64,000 nucleotides of DNA from Opitutia bacterium (GCA_016187945.1 JACPIT010000005.1:682001-746000); one strand, 5' to 3'; counted from the first letter of the stretch, positions 35,147 to 43,410 are shown. Numbers and translations are program-made. Notes: generated by a model from the letters alone, not told the origin.

Positions 35147-36340
35147 TCACGCCGCGTGCGCGAGGGACGGGACCGCGCCGAACAGCGCTTTTCGCGGGCG
35201 AATCGCGAAGAACGCCTCGGCCTCTTTCGTCGTTTTCAAATCGAGGTAGTGCTTGCGGATGATGCTTTCGGAGTTGCCCGCCTGAATCGCCGCCTCGCCG
35301 ATGGAGCGGAATTTGGCCACGAACATCGAAATGAACGTGTGCCGCAGCACGTCGTGCGTGAGGTTGAAATTCTTGGCGAAGCGGTCGCGCCGCTTCTTGA
35401 AATTCCCGAGGATGATCGGCCCTTTGTCCAACGGGTAGGCTTTGAGCCACGCGGCGAGATTCGGCTGAATCGTCACCTTGCGTGGCTCGCGCACCTTCGA
35501 GACTTCGGCCGAGACGTGAATCACGCCCTCGTCGAGTTTCACCGCGTCCGGCTTGAGCTTGGTGATCTCGCCGTAAGGCACACCCGGACGGATGCCGGCG
35601 AAAAGGCACAGCGCGAAATACGGCACCCAACGGCCTCCGTCGTAAGTCTCCATGTGCTCCATGAGCTTCGCCGCCTGCTCCGCCGTGAACGTTTGCGCCA
35701 CGCCGCGCTTCCGGCGAATGCGGTAGTGCGGCACTTTCAGAATCGGATTCTCCGCGATCCAGCCCCGCTGGAACGAGTATTTGAAAAATGTGGAGAGGAT
35801 GCCGCGCCGGTTGTTGTGGGTCTTCATTCCGGGCCGGTCTTTCTCCAAAAATTCCGTCAGGGCCGTCGCGGTGAGTTCAGCGACCGCTTTCTTGGGAAAT
35901 GCCGTCACCAACCGTTTCAGGTCTTCCCGAATCCGGTTCATCTGCGGCGGCGAAAGCTGGTCCTGGGCGAACTCGTGTTCCTTGGCCGTGACGTATTCGG
36001 CCACGGCGTCGGCCAGCGGCTTTTGCTTTTCCGGCTCGCGGTAATTCGCGAGTGCGAAGTCCAGATAGAACGACAGCGAGCGCGGCAGGTTCGCCAGTCG
36101 CCGAAAGGCCGCCTCGGCTTCGTGGAGCTGATCCTCGTTTAAGCGGGTGACGGCGGCACGCGTGCCGGTGTCCCGCTGAAGCCAACTGACCTCTTGAACC
36201 TGACGCTCTGCCTCCGCCTCCGTGCGGGTCTGAAAATTCTTGCGGAAGCGTTGACCGTCGATGCGAGCGTAGAGCTGAAAAACGATTTTCCCGGAGGGAT
36301 TCGTGAACTCTGAGATGACGAATGGAGTGACTGTCTTCAT
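35147..36340 (-). CDS. int: Tyrosine recombinase (integrase), left element
   Basis: 397-aa phage-type integrase. The C-terminal catalytic domain has the first Arg in CLFAGIRPG (about residue 250) and the LTHDVLRHTF box (His and second Arg, about 330). GNSESIIRKHYLDL carries the nucleophilic Tyr; the residue usually His in box II is Asn here. The N-terminal arm-binding (FQLYARIDGQRFRKNFQTR) and core-binding domains are visible. It probably mediates integration at the tRNA-derived site 70 bp away. A perfect inverted repeat ends 2 bp before its ATG. Confidence 0.88.
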   Translation of the reverse strand: MKTVTPFVISEFTNPSGKIVFQLYARIDGQRFRKNFQTRTEAEAERQVQEVSWLQRDTGTRAAVTRLNEDQLHEAEAAFRRLANLPRSLSFYLDFALANYREPEKQKPLADAVAEYVTAKEHEFAQDQLSPPQMNRIREDLKRLVTAFPKKAVAELTATALTEFLEKDRPGMKTHNNRRGILSTFFKYSFQRGWIAENPILKVPHYRIRRKRGVAQTFTAEQAAKLMEHMETYDGGRWVPYFALCLFAGIRPGVPYGEITKLKPDAVKLDEGVIHVSAEVSKVREPRKVTIQPNLAAWLKAYPLDKGPIILGNFKKRRDRFAKNFNLTHDVLRHTFISMFVAKFRSIGEAAIQAGNSESIIRKHYLDLKTTKEAEAFFAIRPRKALFGAVPSLAHAA

Positions 36341-36341
36341 G

Positions 36342-36372
36342 ACCGATTTGGCCGGTCAACGGCCAAATCGGT
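36342..36372. promoter_or_regulatory. 13-bp perfect inverted repeat abutting the left integrase start
   Basis: ACCGATTTGGCCG (36342-36354) and CGGCCAAATCGGT (36360-36372) are separated by 5 bp and end directly before the integrase ATG (36338-36340). In the mRNA this would fold over the ribosome-binding region; as DNA it could be an operator or recombinase/excisionase site. No separate Shine-Dalgarno sequence is visible outside the repeat. Confidence 0.7.
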
Positions 36373-36411
36373 TATCGAAAAATCTAACCTCCTATTGCTA
36401 AGAAGTTAAGT

Positions 36412-36441
36412 TGGCGTCCCCACGGGGATTCGAACCCCGGT
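36412..36441 (-). other. att: Attachment-site core: 3' end of a tRNA gene (tRNA-Glu-like)
   Basis: On the minus strand the sequence reads CCGGGGTTCGAATCCCCG, then TGGGGACG CCA: a complete T-arm (36423-36439), the 3' acceptor strand, discriminator G and encoded CCA. The acceptor strand TGGGGAC plus G and CCA is what tRNA-Glu genes typically end with. No matching 5' half (a GTCCCCA start) or anticodon arm lies upstream, so it is a fragment and not a tRNA gene. It sits between two divergent integrases and is best explained as an attachment site left by integration into a tRNA 3' end. Confidence 0.72.
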
Positions 36442-36462
36442 CTCCACCGATGCTGTTTTCAT

Positions 36463-36545
36463 GGAATGACTTACGTTAGTAGGAAATGACTTATGAAATC
36501 GGCGTCACTCACAAAACTCGGCGTCATTCTTACTGTCATTCTTAC
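36463..36545. repeat. Short repeats between the att core and the right integrase
   Basis: AATGACTTA occurs at 36465-36473 and 36485-36493. GTCATTCTTAC occurs twice in tandem at 36523-36533 and 36535-36545 (12-bp period), and its complement again contains AATGAC. TCGGCGTCA occurs at 36499-36507 and 36518-36526. Such clustered short repeats beside an att core are typical arm-type recombinase sites, and the last copy touches the integrase start. Confidence 0.55.
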
Positions 36546-36547
36546 CT

Positions 36548-37705
36548 ATGGCCTCCCTTTGGAAACACCCGAAAAGCCAGTTCTGGACCGCGTGCTTCAC
36601 TGACGACAACGGGCGTCAGCTCAAGCGCTCCACGAAACTTACCGACCGCAACAAGGCCACGCTGATGGCCCAGAAATTCGAGGCGGCCTACCGCATGAAG
36701 CTCACCGAGGCGCAGGCCCGCAAGGTCGTCTCCGACATCTTCGAGCAGATCCACGGCGAGCAGCTCTACCATGCCACGGTCCGAAAATTCCTCACGGATT
36801 GGATGACCAACAAGAAAAGCGAAACCAGTCCGGGCACCCACAAGCGGTATCAGAACGCCGTGGACAAGCTCCTCGCTTTTCTTGGCGACCGGGCCGACCG
36901 GGACATCGCCTACGTCCACAAACGCGATCTCGCGGCACTGCGGGACAAGACCGCCGCAGAATTGTCGGTTTCGACGGCTAACACGGACTTGAAGATTCTG
37001 CGCGTAGCGTTCCACCAGGCCGTCATCGACGGCCTGCGGCTCGACAATCCCGGTGCGGCCGTGCGCACGCTCGAGGAACACAAGTCCTCCGACGCCCCCG
37101 AGCGTCGCCCGTTTACCGAGAAGGAACTAAAGACGCTGTTCGCCGTGGCTGAGGGCGAATGGGAAGGCCTCCTCCTCGGCGGTCTCTACACCGGCCAGCG
37201 CCTGGGCGACCTGGCGTCGTTGACCGGACGCCGGATCGATCTCGGAGAAGAGTTGCTCACGTTCCGTTCGCAGAAGACGGGACGTGATATGGTCATTCCC
37301 ATCGCGGCCCCGTTCTTGGCTTACCTGAAAAAGAATATGCCGCGTGACCCCGATGCCCCTCTCTTTCCGAAAGCCCACGAAGAACGAAAGGAAGCCGATG
37401 GTGAATCGCGCCGGCTTTCAGCGCAATTTCACGCGCTCCTCGTGAAGGCAAAGCTCGTCGATGCCCGGCCCAAAGACAAGAACAGTGGGCGCGGGCATTC
37501 GGTGAAGCGCACCGTCAGCGAGCTAACTTTCCACAGCCTGCGGCACAATACCACGTCCTGGCTCAAAAAAGCCGGTGTGCCGGAGTCCGTGGTTCGCGAC
37601 ATCATCGGTCACGAATCGGAACTCGTCAGCCGCAACTATACTCATGTGGACGATGCGACCAAACGGAAGGCCATCCGCAACCTGCCCAATATCACCGCAG
37701 CATGA
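36548..37705 (+). CDS. int: Tyrosine recombinase (integrase), right element
   Basis: 385-aa integrase with all catalytic residues in recognisable boxes: Arg in YTGQRLGDLASL (about 215-226), HSLRHNTTSWL (about 325), IGHES (His, about 351) and NYTHVDD (Tyr nucleophile, about 360). N-terminal SAM-like core-binding domain LSVSTANTDLKILRVAFHQA. It is clearly different from the left recombinase. It is the first gene of the right element and is transcribed away from the att core. Confidence 0.92.
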   Translation: MASLWKHPKSQFWTACFTDDNGRQLKRSTKLTDRNKATLMAQKFEAAYRMKLTEAQARKVVSDIFEQIHGEQLYHATVRKFLTDWMTNKKSETSPGTHKRYQNAVDKLLAFLGDRADRDIAYVHKRDLAALRDKTAAELSVSTANTDLKILRVAFHQAVIDGLRLDNPGAAVRTLEEHKSSDAPERRPFTEKELKTLFAVAEGEWEGLLLGGLYTGQRLGDLASLTGRRIDLGEELLTFRSQKTGRDMVIPIAAPFLAYLKKNMPRDPDAPLFPKAHEERKEADGESRRLSAQFHALLVKAKLVDARPKDKNSGRGHSVKRTVSELTFHSLRHNTTSWLKKAGVPESVVRDIIGHESELVSRNYTHVDDATKRKAIRNLPNITAA

Positions 37706-37785
37706 GGATGTGACGCATACCGAGGCAGCGAGCGCATTGTCGCTTCACGGCCTCCGGCATCGCACCACCTTGCGTCCCGGGCGTT

Positions 37786-39399
37786 CTAGGGTTCCGGCGT
37801 CGGCCGTGTGGGATACGGCCACTCACCCTTCGCTCGATAGTCGAGCATGAACTCGGCGAGCGAGACGCAGGGAAAATCGGCGATGAATTCGGCGGCGATA
37901 CAGGGATAGAGGGTCACCATCGCTGGAGCTACCCGCAAACATACACCGCGGTGTCCCAGCGCCGATGAAATCTCGTGTGCGCGGCTGCGCACCCAATCGA
38001 TCTTTTTTCGAAACTTGGCCGCGTAGGAGTTATTGCCGGAAACGAAAGTTGAAACGTCGTCACGCCAGTATTTCGCCTCTAGTCCTGTGTTCACCATTTT
38101 TGCTTCCAGCACAACCAACAGCCCCTTCCCGGAATCAACACCAAGAAGGTCGATTTCGCCGACTTCGGGTGGAATTTGGACAGCACCAGACCCGTTTCCG
38201 ATCTGGTCCTTGGCTCGCCCTCCTTGAATCCCAAGTTTACGAGCGTTCTGTGCAACGACATCCTCGAACCAAACGCTTGCTTGCCTGGAGAGTCGCTCGA
38301 GGGCGGCTTTCACGCGAGGATCACTCCATTCCATAGGTAGACGCTTGTAGCAGACTCCGTGAACGAGATGGGTCATGCTCTCCATGGCCATCTGCCGAGA
38401 GAATGCTATGTGCGGGCCGGTTTCGTGTGGAAACGCGAGAAACCCGCGACGAAACGCACGATGCTCCTGCTTTGGGTTCCAAACGACGCGGCCTTCTGCG
38501 CGCATGTTTTCCGGAAAGACGGTGAACCCGGACAAGGCGCGCTCCACTGCCGCAAGTGGCGCGCCTTGGCTGATGAGCTGATCTACGATGCTTTGCCGAT
38601 GGATAAACAGCGTCGGGAAGCCACCCGGCGCCGGCTGACAGCTATTGATGATCAACCGCAATAAATAGATGAAGTGCCCGTAGCTCCATCCAAATGCGGA
38701 TTCGAATGCCGGATCGAGTTCGGGCTGATGCCTGACGGTGTGGTAATCAAATTGGTGTCCGCTGATGAACTCCGCACGATGTTGCCGATCTCGCGCCAGC
38801 CGCTGCTGCATTCTCAAGTCATAGCCTTCATGCTTGCCGGTGACGTGAACTTCATAGTCCACCGCATTACCGGGCTTATGAATCGTCGCTTCGCTGTCAT
38901 TTGGAAAGACGCCATGCACCCGATTGCTCATTTCCGCCATGTCAACAAGCGTCTCGGCCGCAAGCAGGGCCTGATCCATTGCTCGCCAGGATTGCTCCTT
39001 TGTGGCCTTCGATGGTGCCGTCGGCTCATGAAGTGCGATAAGCTCGGCGATGAACTTCATCGCCCGGCGATAATCGCCTTCAATACGAAGCCAATTCTCC
39101 CGCTGCTGGGGATCACGAATCTGAGCGCCATGTAGAATCGTTGCCGATTCTTCGTATTGCGTGAGAATAAACTCTAGAGAATCGCGTGAGGCCAACACCG
39201 GAATCGCTGCCATTAACTGCTCTGAGAAATAGGCGAATTGATGCTGAAGAACTGAATTGGCGATACCTGCATCTTTGTAACGACCGACCCGAAACTTCAA
39301 AAGCAGATGGGCGCGCGCCTCCGTGCGCATTCGATGTGCAGTTTCGAGCGACCACCGAAATATTCGGGCCGGGCCATATTGCTCTACACGCATCGGCAC
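37786..39399 (-). CDS. Large hypothetical protein with PD-(D/E)XK-like nuclease motif
   Basis: 537-aa soluble protein. The first 350 residues are mainly helical and not recognised. Near residues 428-446 the motif GEIDLLGVDSGKGLLVVLEAK has an acidic residue and Asp before a beta hairpin and an ExK after it, which is the active-site pattern of PD-(D/E)XK nucleases. It stands alone next to the right integrase, a typical slot for defence cargo. It could be a restriction-like nuclease with its own sensor region, or a repair enzyme. No methylase partner is adjacent. Start: ATG at 39399; an upstream in-frame codon was not needed. Confidence 0.6.
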   Translation of the reverse strand: MPMRVEQYGPARIFRWSLETAHRMRTEARAHLLLKFRVGRYKDAGIANSVLQHQFAYFSEQLMAAIPVLASRDSLEFILTQYEESATILHGAQIRDPQQRENWLRIEGDYRRAMKFIAELIALHEPTAPSKATKEQSWRAMDQALLAAETLVDMAEMSNRVHGVFPNDSEATIHKPGNAVDYEVHVTGKHEGYDLRMQQRLARDRQHRAEFISGHQFDYHTVRHQPELDPAFESAFGWSYGHFIYLLRLIINSCQPAPGGFPTLFIHRQSIVDQLISQGAPLAAVERALSGFTVFPENMRAEGRVVWNPKQEHRAFRRGFLAFPHETGPHIAFSRQMAMESMTHLVHGVCYKRLPMEWSDPRVKAALERLSRQASVWFEDVVAQNARKLGIQGGRAKDQIGNGSGAVQIPPEVGEIDLLGVDSGKGLLVVLEAKMVNTGLEAKYWRDDVSTFVSGNNSYAAKFRKKIDWVRSRAHEISSALGHRGVCLRVAPAMVTLYPCIAAEFIADFPCVSLAEFMLDYRAKGEWPYPTRPTPEP

Positions 39400-39459
39400 A
39401 TGCCCAGATGCGCACCGCAGAAGGTCAAGCTCCCGATGAACGGGCGCAAAGCGTCTTCT

Positions 39460-40320
39460 TTATGGGTGTTCAAACATGGCTTTCATGTATTCACGCAACG
39501 CGACCACTACCTCGGCAAATACCCCAGGCAGGCCGGTGAGGCTGTTCCGTCGAATGAACGCAGCCCACTGCGTTTGCTTGGTCGCATTGTTGGCGAACGC
39601 GTCGCTCAACGGGTCCGGCCACACGGGCAGCGGCGTCTGCCGGCGGGCGAAGGTCGCCTCGATTGCGCGGCGGAGCGTGGGGCCATCGAGCTGGAAACGT
39701 CGCGTGAGAAACCACACGTCGTGAAAGTCCTTCATCCGCGTGTTGGCGATGCCCAGCTTCGCCATCGCCTCGAATTTCTCCGCCACGACCGTGTAAACGG
39801 GATAGGTGCGCACCTGCGGCGCCGGGAAATCCAGCAGCGTGGGAAAACTCGCCGTCTCCGGCGCGGGCGTGACCGCGTCGCCGACACCGACATCGATTTG
39901 GACAGGCACCTCCGCCGGTCCGAGTTTGGCCAGGATCCGGACGCGGACACCACCATAGGTGTTGTCCTCCCGTATATCCTCGGCGCGAACGGAAGCGGGA
40001 TCGAACACCAGGCCGTCATCGACCACCGGCAGCGTCACCACCTCCTTAAACAGTTTTTGGAGGTCCTCTTTCTCCGAGGGGCCGAAGCCCAGCAAATCGA
40101 GATCCCGCGTCGGGCGATGCGTCTTCTCGTCCCAGACGACGAACAGCATCGCTCCCTTCAGCAAGAAGCGGTCGGCGTAGGCTGACTGACTCAGTCGGAA
40201 CAGCAGCCGCTCGATCCCGTAGCGCAGAAGCAGCAGGTTGAAATCGTCACGGCGTCGGGCGGCTTCGTTCTGCAATCGCGCCTTCACCGATGCCGCCAGA
40301 TTCTTCGGTGCGGCACTCAT
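39460..40320 (-). CDS. abiEii: AbiEii-family nucleotidyltransferase toxin (right copy)
   Basis: 286-aa toxin with the same signature as the left copy: KGAMLFVVW, RPTRDLDLLG (about residues 54-78), and VVAEKFEAMAKLG followed by RMKDFHDVWFL near 190-215. The start at 40320 overlaps the antitoxin stop by 4 bp; a longer upstream frame lies within abiEi and is discarded. The sequence is clearly diverged from the left copy, so the two were probably acquired with their own elements. Confidence 0.87.
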   Translation of the reverse strand: MSAAPKNLAASVKARLQNEAARRRDDFNLLLLRYGIERLLFRLSQSAYADRFLLKGAMLFVVWDEKTHRPTRDLDLLGFGPSEKEDLQKLFKEVVTLPVVDDGLVFDPASVRAEDIREDNTYGGVRVRILAKLGPAEVPVQIDVGVGDAVTPAPETASFPTLLDFPAPQVRTYPVYTVVAEKFEAMAKLGIANTRMKDFHDVWFLTRRFQLDGPTLRRAIEATFARRQTPLPVWPDPLSDAFANNATKQTQWAAFIRRNSLTGLPGVFAEVVVALREYMKAMFEHP

Positions 40321-40913
40321 GTCAGCATCTCCAGATACGGCTGCATGATTCGGCTGACGCGGCACACCGCCGCTGCCGCCGCGAGATCCTTCATGGAGAA
40401 TTTCTTTCCCCGCCAGCCTTCCCGCAGCGCCTCGACCGCAACATCGAGACCATATTTCTGCCGATACTTGAAGCAGTCGGCCACCGTCTTCGCCGGCGAG
40501 TAAACCCGCACGGTTCCCCCGGTGAGGGTGTGCTCTTCGATCCCGAAGGTGTAGGCCGAACCGGAAAACTGGGCGAAGCGCAGCGGCAGGCTCACGCCAC
40601 GCGGACGATTGCTGCCGCGCGGCAGCGCGAGCCACACCTGATGCGGCGATTGCGTCCCGATCCCGTGGAATTGCAGCGCAGAGACCAGGCAGACGACACC
40701 ACGCGGCACCCGCTTGGCCGCTTCCACCAGAGATTGGTTTTGGTCGCCGTCGAAGCCCGCCGAGGCGTAGAGCCCACGTCCAAGCTGGCGGACTTGCTCC
40801 TGGCTCACCAGACGACGCAGATACTCGCGAGGGTAACCGGCCACGACCATGTCGCGGGCACGGAACACCCCCAGACGGCTGGCGTGGTCGCCGGCAGCCT
40901 TGAGGAGAGTCAT
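40317..40913 (-). CDS. abiEi: AbiEi-family antitoxin (right copy)
   Basis: 198-aa antitoxin: winged-helix N-terminus (VFRARDMVVAGYPREYLRRL, GRGLYASAGF) and AbiEi region (VYSPAKTVADCFKYRQKYG). The ATG at 40913 is selected because it follows the operator-like repeat directly and matches the left homologue; a 98-codon upstream extension has no family likeness. Confidence 0.85.
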   Translation of the reverse strand: MTLLKAAGDHASRLGVFRARDMVVAGYPREYLRRLVSQEQVRQLGRGLYASAGFDGDQNQSLVEAAKRVPRGVVCLVSALQFHGIGTQSPHQVWLALPRGSNRPRGVSLPLRFAQFSGSAYTFGIEEHTLTGGTVRVYSPAKTVADCFKYRQKYGLDVAVEALREGWRGKKFSMKDLAAAAAVCRVSRIMQPYLEMLT

Positions 40914-40916
40914 GGT

Positions 40917-40962
40917 GTTACGTTCTATTTTCACTTCCTCATTTATGGTGTGAATACGTAAC
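40917..40962. promoter_or_regulatory. Inverted repeat upstream of the right abiEi, probable operator
   Basis: GTTACGT (40917-40923) and ACGTAAC (40956-40962) form perfect 7-bp arms around an AT-rich 32-bp centre, just upstream of the abiEi start at 40913. The sequence differs from the left operator, which suggests that the two antitoxins do not cross-regulate. Confidence 0.58.
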
Positions 40963-41032
40963 AATGACTCAAGGCGAAAACCCCGCCATGAGGATACGAG
41001 GGTTCTCAGGGATGGCTTGTCCATAAACGACT

Positions 41033-41296
41033 TCAGGCCAATTCGTTGAGGTAACCCATCAGGCTGTCGTAGCTGATCAGCCGGATGCCCCGGAGCGCAC
41101 CCCGCTTGCGAAGGACGACGCTTTTGACGGGAGGAGTCCCGGCGTTGGCCGGGCCGGGTATCGTCAGCTCGTTGAGGGTGCTCCGGGACAGTCCCGTGAA
41201 CCGGCACCGGCTACCGGGAGCCGGCAGACGGAGCCATTCAGGCTTCAGCGATTCGCCAGCCATGGCCGCGGAGGGAGAAGGAAGGGTCGCGTTCAT
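41033..41296 (-). CDS. Small HTH/excisionase-like DNA-binding protein
   Basis: 87-aa protein with a probable helix-turn-helix (RCRFTGLSRSTLNELTIPG) followed by a wing (KSVVLRKRGALRGIRLISY) and a recognition tail (DSLMGYLNELA). The pattern fits small excisionase or MerR-like proteins of integrative elements. It may serve the right integrase. Not tightly linked to neighbours. Confidence 0.6.
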   Translation of the reverse strand: MNATLPSPSAAMAGESLKPEWLRLPAPGSRCRFTGLSRSTLNELTIPGPANAGTPPVKSVVLRKRGALRGIRLISYDSLMGYLNELA

Positions 41297-41328
41297 GATT
41301 CTTCGTTTCGGTTGAGATTGAGTTGGGT

Positions 41329-41712
41329 TCAGACGCTCACCGTCACGGTGGCCTCATGACGGAGTTCCATGCGCATGGCCGCGCGCGCCTGCACCTCGCC
41401 CGCGAGTTGTTCGATCATCGCGTCATGAAACCGGTTCGCGCGGTGGTGCACGGGAAAACCGAAGTCGGTCTTCTCTGTGCGCCACTCCACCGATGCGACC
41501 ATGCGCTGATCACGGTGATCGAGGAGGCGAACGCCGCCGCCCTCGAAAGCTGGTGCCTGATTCAGGAACGCCTCGACCGCCTCCGGTGCTGAGTCGGTTC
41601 GATAGCCAGGAAGGAAAAGCCCGGCGCGATTCTGCCGATAGATTTGATACCGTGCCACCGTCGCTACCGCGTCGGGGCCCGTGATGGATGATGTCGTGTG
41701 GTTCGTTTTCAT
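41329..41712 (-). CDS. Hypothetical protein
   Basis: 127-aa protein (start MKTNHTTSSI at 41712) with an alpha/beta look: ARYQIYRQNRAGLFLPGY, then RMVASVEWRT. No recognised family. It lies 33 bp upstream of the small HTH gene on the same strand and is probably co-transcribed with it. Confidence 0.5.
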   Translation of the reverse strand: MKTNHTTSSITGPDAVATVARYQIYRQNRAGLFLPGYRTDSAPEAVEAFLNQAPAFEGGGVRLLDHRDQRMVASVEWRTEKTDFGFPVHHRANRFHDAMIEQLAGEVQARAAMRMELRHEATVTVSV

Positions 41713-42368
41713 GGATGAGTTGGGTTTCGCTGTATCCATCTCTGCGCTTCCCGGCGACATCCTCAATCGAGCGGCCCTGCCGAAATCGCGGGGCCAATCC
41801 TACACCGGATTCGGTAGGCCCAGAGCATCGGGCGAAGCACGCCGATCCATCACCGTGGAGTCATGCGACTCCCCACAAACCGAGCGGTGCCTGCGGACCC
41901 AAAGCGGCCGGCACCAGCCGACCGTCAGGCGAGGTCACTCCGGACTTCAGCTCCGCGAGTCGCGCTGGTCGTGTGGCTCGTCCTCGTCGGCGTAAGTCAT
42001 CACCGCCGGCAGGGTCGTGAAATGTCGTCGCCCCGGACCGGGCGAGACCGTTGCGGAATTTCTCAGGCATCACTCTCCCACGTTCTGATCCGGTGGCGGC
42101 ATGGAGCACCCCGGCCGCGCTGCATGCGTTCATGGCTGCGAGCGGTCCGCGTTCTTCCGGGCAACGCCGCCAAAGCGGCACGTTCCTTTTTCCGGGATCG
42201 TTTTCGCTCTCTCTGGCGGCCCCTCCGGCCGGCCCGCCGCTGCGCGGACGGGGAACGTTTGGTTCCCCCTTGAAAGGAATCCTCCCAACCGCCCCCTCGT
42301 CCCGGCCGGCACCCCCGCCTTGGGGCGAGAGAGCAACTCCGCTCCCTCAAAATCAAAAAAGGAACTAT
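41713..42368. other. 656-bp region without a supported gene
   Basis: Open frames exist on both strands, but none has a plausible protein composition. Contents: an inverted repeat GGAGTC/GACTCC (41857-41872), the 13-mer TTCGGTAGGCCCA at 41810-41822 (identical at 55865-55877), GC-rich self-complementary sequence to about 42330, and a ribosome-binding site AGGAAC just before the ATG at 42369. It probably carries the promoter and leader of the 42369 gene. Confidence 0.45.
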
Positions 42369-42665
42369 ATGCCCTCCAAGACCGCTCAACCCGCCTCGTC
42401 TGCCAAGCCCACCACCAGCGCCAAGCTGCCGGTGAAAACCTTCCGCCTCGGCCGCATCAAAGCCGCCGTGTGGGAGAACGAAGCCGATCAGAAGAAATTC
42501 TACAACGTGACCTTCGCCCGGACCTACGTGGACGACGCCAAGAACTATCACGACACCGACAGCTTCGGCCGTGATGACCTCCCGCTCGTCGCCAAGCTGG
42601 CCGACCAGGCCCACACGTTCATCTTCGACCGCCTCGCGGAACTGAAGTCCGAACAGAGCGAGTGA
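42369..42665 (+). CDS. Small hypothetical protein
   Basis: 98-aa protein: Ala/Thr/Lys-rich disordered start (about 24 residues), then a compact region FRLGRIKAAVWENEADQKKF and YVDDAKNYHDTDSFGRDDL, ending in LADQAHTFIFDRL. It resembles small element-borne proteins of unknown function. A GGA-rich ribosome-binding site (AAAAAAGGAAC) precedes the ATG, and a strong terminator follows the stop, so it is probably well expressed as a single gene. Confidence 0.7.
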   Translation: MPSKTAQPASSAKPTTSAKLPVKTFRLGRIKAAVWENEADQKKFYNVTFARTYVDDAKNYHDTDSFGRDDLPLVAKLADQAHTFIFDRLAELKSEQSE

Positions 42666-42679
42666 CTCCTCGCCACCAC

Positions 42680-42709
42680 GGCGGCCGGTAACCCCGGCCG
42701 CCTTTTTTG
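42680..42709 (+). terminator. Rho-independent terminator
   Basis: Perfect 9-bp stem GGCGGCCGG (42680-42688) and CCGGCCGCC (42694-42702) with loop TAACC, followed by TTTTTTG. It is 15 bp after the stop of the 98-aa gene. Confidence 0.9.
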
Positions 42710-43002
42710 TGTCCTCTGGCGCCGCTCCCGACCACCGAACCGACGCTCGCTTCGCTCGAATCTTCTAGCGACTGCCAGCCGCTGGTTTCGCCATTTTACA
42801 CCCGGTCAAGGTAGTCCGCTGCGCGGCTCCACCTCGCGGGATCACTCCGCTTCCCCCTCGTTGGTCCTGCTACGCAGGACACGGCCTCGGCGCTCCGTCC
42901 ACCGCTTTGACTTTCGGGTGTGGGGCGAAAATCGCCAATCGGCAGTAGGCGATAAGGTCACGAAACGTGACGCACGCCCCACGGGCCGAACGGCATGAAA
43001 CC
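42710..43002. other. GC-rich palindromic leader before the DUF6573-like gene
   Basis: No gene is seen. It contains the hairpin GTCCTGC-TAC-GCAGGAC (42864-42880) and longer imperfect inverted similarity between the segments near 42788-42812 (ACACCCGGTCAAGG) and 42905-42930 (CTTTGACTTTCGGGTGT). It could be a folded leader, a regulatory region or a transfer-related site. Confidence 0.4.
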
Positions 43003-43371
43003 ATGTCCTGTGAAAATCCGTTCGGGGAAACGATCTACTCCTACTCCCGCGCCCAAGCCATCGAGGACGGCGTCCTCGTTGACCTGAGCCAGGCCGACTC
43101 CATCCGCCAACACTGGAAATACCCCTTCGCCTGCACGTCGGCGGTGTGGGCCATCATCGAGGATGCGTTGCAACAGCCCGGCCAGGATGTCTCCGGCATC
43201 TGCCACGACATCTCCACCATGGCCAAGCTCGCCATCCGCAGCACGACGGCCCCGGAGCTGGTCCGGTTCAGCGTCATCATCACCGGGCGGACGCATGCCC
43301 TGAAACTGCACATCGGCCCGGGCGACACCGCGGCCCCGGTCCTCACTCTCATGCTTCCTTACGAGGACTGA
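43003..43371 (+). CDS. DUF6573-like small protein
   Basis: 122-aa protein with the typical opening NPFGETIYSYSRAQAIEDGVLVDLS, a family often found on plasmids and conjugative elements (its name is given from memory of the motif). The rest is alpha/beta (ISTMAKLAIRSTT, HALKLHIGPGD). A GTG at 42967 would add 12 residues; the ATG at 43003 begins right at the conserved motif and is preferred. A terminator follows. Confidence 0.72.
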   Translation: MSCENPFGETIYSYSRAQAIEDGVLVDLSQADSIRQHWKYPFACTSAVWAIIEDALQQPGQDVSGICHDISTMAKLAIRSTTAPELVRFSVIITGRTHALKLHIGPGDTAAPVLTLMLPYED

Positions 43372-43374
43372 ACG

Positions 43375-43396
43375 AAGGGGGTTCGGCCCCTTTTTT
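43375..43396 (+). terminator. Rho-independent terminator
   Basis: AAGGGG (43375-43380), loop GTTCGG, CCCCTT (43387-43392), running into TTTTTT. It is 4 bp after the stop of the 122-aa gene and just before the convergent LuxR-type gene. Confidence 0.82.
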
Positions 43397-43410
43397 GCGC
43401 CTTCGCAAGC

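Noticed and set aside
36412-36490. Intact tRNA gene at the att site
   Set aside because: Only the T-arm, 3' acceptor strand and CCA are present. The sequence where the anticodon arm and 5' acceptor strand should be does not fit.
36463-36545. CRISPR-like short repeats
   Set aside because: Repeats are only 9-11 bp, few and irregular, and lie beside an integrase; they fit recombinase arm sites better. No Cas genes are present.
41861-42181. Possible genes in the 656-bp gap before 42369 (both strands)
   Set aside because: The open frames have low-complexity Arg/Gly/Pro composition and mutual overlap, and lack start signals.
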